Shown here: positions 56,987-64,000 of the stretch, piece after piece
How positions within the stretch are numbered: position 1 is the first letter of the stretch
Layout: each line of letters starts with the position of its first letter
Source of the DNA: Kappaphycus alvarezii
Taxonomy: Eukaryota > Rhodophyta > Florideophyceae > Gigartinales > Solieriaceae
Assembly: GCA_002205965.3 (NCBI GenBank)
Contig: NADL03000599.1
Location: 2,170,001-2,234,000, forward strand
Length of the DNA stretch: 64,000 nt
Reading direction: 5' to 3'
Notes under the pieces: generated by a model
Told to the model about the DNA's origin: nothing
Database searches by the model: none
The model's input: only the letters and a program-made list of their open reading frames with translations
Program-made: the position numbers and the translations under genes

Positions 56987-58069
56987 ATGAATCCGCAAAT
57001 CATGTCGAATCTCCAACACACCCTCCCTTCCCTATTCGTGCCCTCCCTAACCCACTCCTCCCTCCCATTCACTCAATCCTTCACCCTCCACAAACCCCAT
57101 CTCCCTTGCTCCAACTCATCACGCCCCTGCCGTCGCTCCTTCACCCCCCCAAACATGGAATGGAAGCCCGCCGGACTGCTGCGAGATGTTGTCAAGCTAA
57201 AAAAGTTTGAGGTCCAACTCATGGAAAAGACACTCACAGAACGTCCCGACCATCCCGTCAACATGCGTCGTTCATTCTTTGCTCAAAAGCCAACGCACCG
57301 TTTCTCACAAGCGCTTCATCGTCGCGACAACACTCTCTCCATCGTGCTTGCGATGAAACGCTTCCAACCGGTACATGGAGAGAAGCCGACGTTGATATCC
57401 CCATTGGAACAGATTGGTTTGGAAGCGCGTCGCTTTGAATCATATGGTGTAGACGCGGCGTTGATATACACGGATTCAATGCAATATGGGATTGAAACGG
57501 CGGAGCTGGGACAAGTGACACGCGAGCTAAGGAGCTCGAGTCAGGATTTTGGAATGCCTGTAGCAAGGCAGGACATTATTGTGGATCCTATTCAAATTGC
57601 AGAGGCGGCAGAGGCCGGAGCGTGTGCGGTGAATATTGTAGCCGCGGCTGCGTTGCCGGAGCTGTTGGATTTATTGAATGCGGCTACAGCAATGGGATTG
57701 GAGGCTATGGTAGAATGTCATACTAGTCTGGAGGTGGAGTTTGCGATGGAATGTGGGGCAACGATTTTGTATCTGAGTAATTTTGATCGGACGAGAAATG
57801 TGGAGGTGGAGGGACGGGCTTTGCAATTGGCAAACGGGCTGCCGCCTTGGATTACGAGGTTGGGAGGTGGGGGTGTTGTGACGGCGGGGGATTGTTGGAA
57901 ATATTTGGATGGTGGTTTTCATGGTGTTGTGCTGGGGCGGACGTTGTTGACGACTTCAAGACCGGAGGGGTTTATGCAGGAGATTCGATCACAGAAGTCT
58001 ATGGGGGAAGATGTGTTTGCAAGAGGTTTGGGGAATCCCTTTGGTGAAGGGATGGACACAGACACATGA
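56987..58069 (+). CDS. Indole-3-glycerol-phosphate-synthase-like protein with a degraded active site
   Basis: The start is taken at ATG 56987 (360 residues); ATG 57002 is also possible. About 55 Ser/Thr/Pro/Arg-rich residues resemble a plastid transit peptide. The rest follows the IGPS (beta/alpha)8 barrel from end to end: SIVLAMKRFQPVHG, ARRFESYGVDAALIYTD, QDIIVDPIQIAEAAEAGACA, AMGLEAMVECHTSLEVEFAM, LYLSNFDRTRN and LGGGGVVTAGDC. True IGPS, the TrpC step of tryptophan synthesis, has IAEIKRxSPS, LRKDFI, INNRDL and SESGI at the corresponding places. Here the first glutamate, the KDF lysine, the INNR arginine and the SESG serine/glutamate appear changed; VECHT keeps its glutamate. It may be a pseudoenzyme or have a changed reaction. 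Confidence 0.78.
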   Translation: MNPQIMSNLQHTLPSLFVPSLTHSSLPFTQSFTLHKPHLPCSNSSRPCRRSFTPPNMEWKPAGLLRDVVKLKKFEVQLMEKTLTERPDHPVNMRRSFFAQKPTHRFSQALHRRDNTLSIVLAMKRFQPVHGEKPTLISPLEQIGLEARRFESYGVDAALIYTDSMQYGIETAELGQVTRELRSSSQDFGMPVARQDIIVDPIQIAEAAEAGACAVNIVAAAALPELLDLLNAATAMGLEAMVECHTSLEVEFAMECGATILYLSNFDRTRNVEVEGRALQLANGLPPWITRLGGGGVVTAGDCWKYLDGGFHGVVLGRTLLTTSRPEGFMQEIRSQKSMGEDVFARGLGNPFGEGMDTDT

Positions 58070-58505
58070 AACGGTGGAATATGTAATCGGGGAGGGGGGG
58101 TGGTTTACAAAGGCAGTCTGCTTATGAAGGCATGTGTGAGCGTGAGATCGAGTAGGATGCAGTTGATGATTCGGTGGAGAGGAGCGAGGCATTTGGCAGC
58201 ACTGCACATGACTTGCGACTGATGGGTAGGTGCTGTTAGATACTGATAATGATGCAGGGGCGGCGTGATTACAATTTGTGATTGCTTGCGCATTGGGGAG
58301 ATGGACATGCGGCGGAAAAGGTAAAGGAGGCAAGTTGATTCTGTTTGATGGGTAACATTAGATGAAGGAGGCCTTTCTGTCAAGAGTTGATGTAAAGATT
58401 GCAATCTGAACGCTGTGGGTGTGTTTGGAGTGGACGAGGATTCGGACACGCTTGGAAGACGCCGTTTTTGCGGAACGACTGCAATCAAGCGGTTTGAAAA
58501 GTAGA

Positions 58506-58617
58506 AATACTGTACTGTACATGTGACATCTTCCACGACCAGTCATTCTTTACAGCGCTGTACTGTACATTTGAATTTGACGCAACAAAAAGGTACAGTA
58601 CAGTACAGTACAGTAAT
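58506..58617. promoter_or_regulatory. GTAC motif cluster upstream of the phosphatase gene
   Basis: TACTGTACTGTACATG lies at about 58508-58523, CTGTACTGTACATTTG at about 58557-58572, and a run of ACAGT repeats (GTACAGTACAGTACAGTA) at about 58592-58616. The cluster sits 180-290 bp upstream of a TATA-like box. The motif is observed; the regulatory role is inferred. Confidence 0.5.
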
Positions 58618-58796
58618 GTTACAGTGTCAGTAGAGTAGGTACAAATGGCAAATCGCACGACGGCCGCATGCCCGCAATGGCAAAAAGCCAAAAACGGATA
58701 TTGGCTGGACGGCACAGGCATCATACCAGATTTTCGAGGCTCTATCAGGTTGAGATCTTTTCAACGACATGGCTTTCGATTGGCTGCCTTGACTTT

Positions 58797-58802
58797 TATA
58801 AA
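58797..58802 (+). promoter_or_regulatory. TATA-like box
   Basis: TATAAA, in the context CTTTTATAAAACACTC, stands about 255 bp before the preferred start ATG at 59053. It supports transcription starting near 58830 and hence the downstream start. Confidence 0.45.
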
Positions 58803-59052
58803 ACACTCAGCCAACCATTTGCCTCAAACCGCTTCAAATTCTCAACCTCGTCCATATCTTCACATCCACCGCCCATCTCCCGCCAACTCTTCTCCTCCAG
58901 CCAAACCGACACTTGATATCCCCGCAACCAGTCTCACTTCCACCCCACTCACCCCCCCCCCCCCCCCTCCCCACCCAACAAACTCTCACCATTCCACCCT
59001 CCCCCATGTCTCATCCACTCTGTTTCAACGCCTGCGCAACCTTCCAACCGCG

Positions 59053-60300
59053 ATGTCACCAGCCAGATCCCGACACATCCAAATCCACCTCCCCCACACC
59101 CCGTCGTCCGCGTCCCTCCTCCCCCCCGAAGTAGGCCCCGTCGCCGTAGTCTTCATGCGTCACGGAATGACCAACTGGAACTACGACGGTCGAGTCCAAG
59201 GCGGTCTCGACATATCCCGTCTCAATCAAATCGGAATTCGTCAGGCTCGCCACGCCGGTCGCAGCCTTCGCAACATATCCCCCGATTCCATCTTCTGTTC
59301 CCCCCTCACTCGCGCTCAAGAAACACTCCGTATTGCCGCGCATGAATCGGGAAACCCGGCCATTTTGCGCAAGAAACCAGAGGTTCTTCATCAACTTATG
59401 GAGATTCAAGTCCCTTGGCAAGGCTTGCACAAACGCGAAATTCCTCATAGTGTCTACTCGTCTGTGTACCGCGAATTTAAGAAGAATCCCCCACGCTTTT
59501 CATACAAGGGCTTTAGTCCTATCCGAGATATCGCAACCCGTGCAAAGCATGTGTGGCACACTTTGTCAAAGTATGATGGCAATTGTCATTTGATTATGGG
59601 GCATAATCAAATCAATAAGGCTCTCATCTGCGCCGCTCTGGGATTGGAAACAAACCTGTATGCCTGGCGTCAGGAAAACTGCTGTTTTAATGTCGTCGTC
59701 TTGGAAAAAGGAAAGACACCCAAACTGCGCCTAGTCAACGGCGGGCAACGTGGCCGTCATGTTTTAGGCAAGATCGCCAATGCTCCTTTTGTACGAGAGC
59801 GCAGCGGTCTAGTACGCGTTCTCTTGCACCAGATCGGGGATTCCAATGCCTTGCGCCAAGAGGTCGAATTGTTGGACACCGCTTTGCAACACTTTTACTT
59901 GATAGGCCCTGTCACCATCGCAGATCTCGCTCAGATTGATTCACAAACGCTCCACGAAACATGTACACATATTCCATGCGATGTGCAAGCGGAAAAGGAC
60001 GTTTGTGAGTTTGCGTATAACGTGTTGGAATCGCTGCGCATGAAACATCGCAACGAGTGCGTCGTGATTAGCGTAAAGGACTCGCTCACCTTGCGCGCGT
60101 TTTTCGCGGTAAGTCTTGGATTGGGTCCATCTGGCCTGCATCAACTGCAGTCGGATGCGGGTGGCGTCACCATCGTAGACCTAAAATCGTCGAAATCGGT
60201 GGGAACATACGTGCCCCGTGTGGAGGCTTACAATGTGGGCGCATGGCTCCAACCGGATAATCTGCTTGGGTACACCATTACGGGTAAAGTCGAGGGATAG
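59053..60300 (+). CDS. Two-domain phosphoglycerate-mutase-like phosphatase (CA1P-like)
   Basis: The preferred start is ATG 59053 (415 residues). ATG 58645 would add 136 low-complexity residues. The N-terminal domain is a histidine phosphatase: VFMRHGMTNWNYDGRVQGGLD, with the phospho-accepting His at about residue 37, then FCSPLTRAQETLRI, and LIMGHNQINKALICAAL with the second His near residue 184. After about 330 a second, shorter repeat (NECVVISVKDSLTLRAFFAVSLGL) follows the same pattern but lacks the histidine. Plant 2-carboxyarabinitol-1-phosphate phosphatase has this tandem layout. Such enzymes remove inhibitory sugar phosphates that block Rubisco. The substrate here is inferred only from architecture. 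It converges with the GST gene, 42 bp apart. Confidence 0.8.
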   Translation: MSPARSRHIQIHLPHTPSSASLLPPEVGPVAVVFMRHGMTNWNYDGRVQGGLDISRLNQIGIRQARHAGRSLRNISPDSIFCSPLTRAQETLRIAAHESGNPAILRKKPEVLHQLMEIQVPWQGLHKREIPHSVYSSVYREFKKNPPRFSYKGFSPIRDIATRAKHVWHTLSKYDGNCHLIMGHNQINKALICAALGLETNLYAWRQENCCFNVVVLEKGKTPKLRLVNGGQRGRHVLGKIANAPFVRERSGLVRVLLHQIGDSNALRQEVELLDTALQHFYLIGPVTIADLAQIDSQTLHETCTHIPCDVQAEKDVCEFAYNVLESLRMKHRNECVVISVKDSLTLRAFFAVSLGLGPSGLHQLQSDAGGVTIVDLKSSKSVGTYVPRVEAYNVGAWLQPDNLLGYTITGKVEG

Positions 60301-60342
60301 ACATATAGTAAACCATAACAGTTTTAGCAATGTTCAAGGTCG

Positions 60343-61194
60343 TCAAAATGGCAGCGTTGGGCGTGATGTCAACGCGTGCATGGACAAGTCCTCCCACCTG
60401 CCATTGTCCCACCACGCGTCAAGACCCTGAAACACCTCCGCATAGACCTTTTTCGCAGCATCGGATTCTGAGAGCATGTGGTTGCTCCAGGCGGCAAGCT
60501 TTGGGCGACCGTCAGTGACATTGCAGCCGAAAAATGTGGGGAGCATAAACTGATAAAACGGCCAGTTGCCCCATAAACAGCAATCGGCAATGGAAAGAGC
60601 ATCGCCTACTGCACAAGGTCCGTTTTCATCCATAGCTTTCTCAATCGCATCCAATCCTGCATTCATGCTTGTGACGCCCTTTTCTCGGTCTTGGTAGCCC
60701 TTTTTATACATGTAAGGATGATAGGGGCCGACGTATAGGTCTAGCAAGTTGCAGATGAGACGTGCTTGTGCTCGTTTCTCTGGAGTGGATGGGAGAAAGG
60801 AAGGCTCAAAGGTGCGAAATGTGTCGGCAATATATTCGCAGATGACGGAACTCTCGTACAAAGACTGCTGGTCACGGTGGTGGTCAGCGTGAATGACAGC
60901 GAGTGGCATTTTTCCTAAAGGGTTCAATGCTGTATATTCTTCTGTTTTCAAGCCACCGAGGGCCCCAGGAGGCTGAATGTCAATGTGATCTTCGGTGAGT
61001 TCCTTGCGGTAAATTAGGTACCTGACTCGGGCAGTATAGTTAGATACCGGGGTTCCGTACACTGTTAGTTTTGGTAGAGCCTTAGCTTGAGACGACATGG
61101 ACATGACTTGATTGGATTTGACAGATACTTGGATTCGAAGGGGTTTGCCGCGAAGCGCTGAGGATGCAAATGCTGTCATCGATGTCTGCCGCAT
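60343..61194 (-). CDS. Glutathione S-transferase, probably organelle-targeted
   Basis: The protein has 283 residues from ATG 61194. Residues 1-40 are basic and Ser/Ala-rich, a likely transit peptide; internal Met31/Met33 could start a cytosolic form. The thioredoxin fold spans about 42-125: LTVYGTPVSNYTARVRYLIY with the candidate catalytic Ser/Tyr, ALNPLGKMPLAV with the cis-proline, and LYESSVICEYIADTF, which binds the gamma-glutamyl part of glutathione. The helical C-terminal domain follows, with ALSIADCCLWGNWPF matching the conserved buried-Asp motif. It would conjugate glutathione to electrophiles or reduce peroxides. The class is uncertain. No intron is evident. Confidence 0.9.
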   Translation of the reverse strand: MRQTSMTAFASSALRGKPLRIQVSVKSNQVMSMSSQAKALPKLTVYGTPVSNYTARVRYLIYRKELTEDHIDIQPPGALGGLKTEEYTALNPLGKMPLAVIHADHHRDQQSLYESSVICEYIADTFRTFEPSFLPSTPEKRAQARLICNLLDLYVGPYHPYMYKKGYQDREKGVTSMNAGLDAIEKAMDENGPCAVGDALSIADCCLWGNWPFYQFMLPTFFGCNVTDGRPKLAAWSNHMLSESDAAKKVYAEVFQGLDAWWDNGRWEDLSMHALTSRPTLPF

Positions 61195-61826
61195 GCTCGT
61201 CCAACCCTTTTCCAGAGTAAAGTATTCAAAGAAAGAATGCCAGAAACTGGGTTGCCCAGGGGTAAAGTAAGTGATCTACAACAGGTATAGATTCGGGGTG
61301 TCTGGGCAACCAAGGCATACAGAGTGCGGGTCGGTGAGATGCCTCTTTTACCAGAACCCCCTCGGATTGCGACAGAGTTAATCTCAAGATCAAAAGACAT
61401 GAAGAAATGCGATATAACATTTCTACTCTAGAGTGGCCAGGAGAGGGTTTTGGCGACCAAATTACCAAATTTTTCCCCGAAAGCCGCCTTGGGAAAGCCA
61501 AAAGTGGATTACACGAATAACACGTATCTGATAAAATTTCAACATAACCTCTCCTTTTTGATCCGATGATTTTGCCGCCCTGCGGAGAAGTCATCATTGC
61601 TTGAGAGTGACCATCTGATCCTGCACATCTGCCTCGCTCGTGTTGAGCAATCCGGTTCCCTGTCAACTTCTCCTCCTCCACTCTCCTGCGTCTTTTCAAG
61701 TTAAAATTGCCATGAAACTCGTTGTCCTGACCTCTCACCATTTATCCATTCAAGCAAATATGGCTCCGATCAACACAGCCCATATTCCAACGCCCCATTA
61801 TTCCCCCCACATTGCACCTCTACAAC
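61195..61826. other. Divergent intergenic region between GST and the secreted protein
   Basis: This 632-bp spacer presumably carries both promoters. No GTAC cluster or TATA box is evident. The plus-strand frame at 61640-62194 is a shadow of the following gene. Confidence 0.45.
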
Positions 61827-63746
61827 ATGTTCCTGTTCTGCCTGTTTATCCTTTTTCCATCCGTAATGTCGAATCTACTTGGTTCCTTTCGCTCAGACGG
61901 TTTCGCGAGCAATGTTATGAGTCAAGCCTTTCCTGCCCAGGTGTCTATTCGGATAGACGCTGCAAATCTGGCAACCGATGGTGCCATCATTGCAGCCGGA
62001 ACCGTTGTTTATCCAGCTGGATACAGTCCTACCGGGGGGATTATCGATGGACCGGGCATTGTTATACCCGAGGACCTTTCCGTAGACCGAATGTGTGCAT
62101 TTGTCGTCCGTATAACTTCAGATCGACAAGTAGCCTGGGCCATTCGAACAGCCCCAACAAAGTCAGGAAGGCCTGTTTCCCTCGCATTAGATGACGGTGA
62201 TAACATTTACATTGCGGGTCTCACGACTGGTATAGTGGAAAATGGTATTTCGTCTGGTGAAGCCCCGTTCCTGGCAAAGCTTGACAAAAACGGAGAATCC
62301 ATAGTCCTGGTCACCCATACCAATGTTGGCATGTACTATACATCGATAGCTTGGCAAAGAACGGGACCACGCCATCTTATCCTTGTAAGCTTTGCCACTG
62401 CATCTCATCCCGTCTTCTCTGGCACGGAACATACCCCAACAAAGAGTGGACTCGTGGCAGTCAAAGTCGACCCCACCACGTTGTCAGTTCTATTGCTGAA
62501 TCCCATTTCAGTTGCAGAGAATCCGTCCGAAGCTGATTTGGTACAAGATAAGTTTTGGGACATGAAACTGTCAACGGAGAACGATCTTATGTATGTTGCA
62601 ATCAAGCGGCAGATAGTCGCAAACTGGGTTCACTCATTCACCCCCAGCATTCTCGCAATATCATCCACAACGTTTGCTACCAAACTTATCCGGGCACTTC
62701 CAAAGGACCTACAGCTTTCTATGAAGCTCTCAGTAGGTGCAACTGCTGTTCACGCCTCGTACGTTTCTCGCACAAATAACAGAGAGCAGGTTACCATTAA
62801 CAAGTTTGACACAAATCTCGAACAGAGCAACTGGGAAAATTTCGATTCCTCTGTGTTCCGGTTGCCAATAGTTCCAGATCCTATGTACTTTCGCAAGGTC
62901 GCGTCTGGCGTCGTGGACCTCGCTGTGTCTGAGGACATGGCAGTTACTGTGCTGTTGCATGCATCCGAGCTTCTTGACCGCGATGAACCAAAATTTGAAG
63001 AACATCGTCAGCTATCGAATGGCCGCCCTGGTGTGGTTATCGTTTCTGCAGGGGCGGTCTTGTCTCATGTGAAGCAAAGCACAAGTTCGGAGAACTGGGA
63101 GCCTGTTGCACTGTTGCTTGCCGAATCAGGGAATGCGCTCATCGTTGGCACGGATTTCGGGGACGGACTTAACCCCACCACTCCGCCAAGTCCTCTGCTC
63201 ACAGGGCTCCGAAAACAAGCTATAGTTCCGCAGATATCCCCGGTTCCATCTTCACGTGTGCCGAAACCTAGCCCAGATAGATCAAAGGGAGGGATAGAGG
63301 ATTGTATTGGAAAATCAAGCTCAGTGGATGGTCGCCTGATTATTGATCAAGTGCAAGCAAGGAAAGACCTTCGACTTCAGCTGCATCCCCTAAGAAGACT
63401 GCTGCGGTCGCAAAGAGAAAGTGCTTCGGTTCCAATGCTGTGTACACAGTGGAAAAACGGCACCGCCGAGAGCTCTTTGTGTGCAACTCTGTACCATGTC
63501 GTGCGATGGCATGGAAATCTTGTTTACATGAAGGAGTTTTGCGAGCTAGCACGATCATGCGTATTACGGATGGATGAACCGTTTAACTTTAAGGGGCCAT
63601 GTGGAACCGAGATTGTGGCGCATAACTTTCTCTCAGTGACAATGCACTCCTCTAGGGATGGAAGTACTTCAGCGCACAGCCTAGCGGCTACCGAATGTGA
63701 CGCGATAGTAACAAAGCCTTTTCGTTGGCTCTTGTCAACTATTTGA
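61827..63746 (+). CDS. Secreted protein, probably with a beta-propeller domain
   Basis: The protein has 639 residues from ATG 61827. The first 20 (MFLFCLFILFPSVMS...) form a hydrophobic signal peptide or membrane anchor. The next 430 or so residues repeat a strand-turn pattern, with units such as DDGDNIYIAGLTTG and ESGNALIVGTDFGDG. This is reminiscent of SBBP-type beta-propeller repeats, which end in NIYVAGxT. After a Pro/Ser-rich hinge near 470-500, a Cys-containing C-terminal domain follows (LCTQWKNGTAESSLCATLYHVV, CELARSCVLRMD) that could be disulfide-bonded outside the cell. I do not recognise the C-terminal domain. Cell wall or extracellular matrix binding is a guess from the layout. Confidence 0.75.
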   Translation: MFLFCLFILFPSVMSNLLGSFRSDGFASNVMSQAFPAQVSIRIDAANLATDGAIIAAGTVVYPAGYSPTGGIIDGPGIVIPEDLSVDRMCAFVVRITSDRQVAWAIRTAPTKSGRPVSLALDDGDNIYIAGLTTGIVENGISSGEAPFLAKLDKNGESIVLVTHTNVGMYYTSIAWQRTGPRHLILVSFATASHPVFSGTEHTPTKSGLVAVKVDPTTLSVLLLNPISVAENPSEADLVQDKFWDMKLSTENDLMYVAIKRQIVANWVHSFTPSILAISSTTFATKLIRALPKDLQLSMKLSVGATAVHASYVSRTNNREQVTINKFDTNLEQSNWENFDSSVFRLPIVPDPMYFRKVASGVVDLAVSEDMAVTVLLHASELLDRDEPKFEEHRQLSNGRPGVVIVSAGAVLSHVKQSTSSENWEPVALLLAESGNALIVGTDFGDGLNPTTPPSPLLTGLRKQAIVPQISPVPSSRVPKPSPDRSKGGIEDCIGKSSSVDGRLIIDQVQARKDLRLQLHPLRRLLRSQRESASVPMLCTQWKNGTAESSLCATLYHVVRWHGNLVYMKEFCELARSCVLRMDEPFNFKGPCGTEIVAHNFLSVTMHSSRDGSTSAHSLAATECDAIVTKPFRWLLSTI

Positions 63747-64000
63747 ATTCGGAGGAATCATCCCGGCGTTTTTCTAGTACATGCTCACGTTCCAGAACGC
63801 CGTAGGGTGCGTCTCTAATTTAGCCTCAGTCGTCCCTCTGTCAATCTGGTGACAAACCACCTGCAGAGTCTCGAAAGCAAACGTCATGATAAGTAAAGGT
63901 CAAATTTGTGGGCACGCAGTGAGGGGTAACTCTGATTCTGCGATCTGCGAGTCGCTTTATGGTTAACTATTGCTAACGAAAAAGCTGTTGTATTCTTTGA

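Larger units (their letters stand above)
58070..59052. other. Promoter and leader region of the phosphatase gene
   Basis: It contains GTAC motifs (58506-58617), a TATA-like box (58797-58802) and a C-tract at about 58951-58970. The frame of the next gene is open from ATG 58645. However, the residues between 58645 and 59053 are Pro/Ser/His-rich and cross both the TATA-like box and the C-tract, so I regard them as leader rather than protein. Confidence 0.5.

Noticed and set aside
44887-58617. GTAC repeats considered as a CRISPR-like or satellite array
   Set aside because: The copies are scattered and irregularly spaced with no unique spacers of constant length. They look like a dispersed palindromic motif.
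61640-62194. Plus-strand 184-codon frame overlapping the secreted protein gene
   Set aside because: It is a shadow of the correct frame, which has the signal peptide and repeat pattern.

Overview
The window is nuclear DNA of a eukaryote that appears to be photosynthetic. My best guess is a florideophyte red alga of the Chondrus crispus kind. The reasons are that the host genes read as single uninterrupted frames, that several begin with transit-peptide-like leaders, and that one encodes a glycogen/starch-binding (CBM48) protein. Small gene islands lie between large blocks of nested transposable elements. The species call is inference and I could not test it.

Layout. 1-4.4 kb is AT-rich with no supported gene. 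4856-14369 is a Ty3/gypsy chromovirus on the minus strand. It has 427-bp LTRs, a 5-bp target duplication (TCGGG), a primer-binding site and a polypurine tract. A hAT DNA transposon (10430-13727) sits in its leader, with its own exact 8-bp duplication (GTTTAGAG). Related MITE-like repeats lie in opposite orientation on the two sides (4448-4583 and about 15713-15844). Two host genes follow: an SHAQKYF-type MYB protein (18055-18930, +) and an uncharacterised, probably helical protein (19439-20920, -). A second chromovirus (23040 to about 31.3 kb, +) has a 1-kb 5' LTR but no recognisable 3' LTR. Past its integrase lies an antisense open frame (31490-32215). Then come a hAT fragment, a pogo-like element (about 33.4-35.6 kb), a third and older Ty3/gypsy fragment (about 35.7-38.8 kb), an AT-rich stretch, a Tigger/pogo fragment on the minus strand (43007-44220), a Tc1-like transposon split by a solo LTR of the second chromovirus family (47058-48051), and a LINE-like remnant with a C-terminal nuclease-like region (about 48.6-50.5 kb).

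From 51.2 kb to the right edge is a compact host gene island: a type II/Prx5 peroxiredoxin (+), a CBM48 protein ending in a CaaX-like box (-, with a frame change at a G6 run), a PAM2 + DUF1771 + Smr protein resembling plant CID7 (+), an indole-glycerol-phosphate-synthase-like protein whose catalytic residues look degraded (+), a phosphoglycerate-mutase-like protein with the two-domain plan of plant CA1P phosphatase (+), a glutathione S-transferase (-), and a secreted, probably beta-propeller protein (+). These genes do not form an obvious pathway. Several plausibly serve the plastid (redox, carbohydrate, sugar phosphate), but that is inference.

A palindromic GTACAGTAC/GTACTGTAC motif recurs just upstream of several host genes and inside one LTR family. 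I see no clear new multi-gene system. The most promising leads are the CBM48-CaaX protein, the degenerate IGPS-like protein, the GTAC motif, the antisense frame in the second chromovirus and the long perfect hairpin in the first chromovirus LTR.
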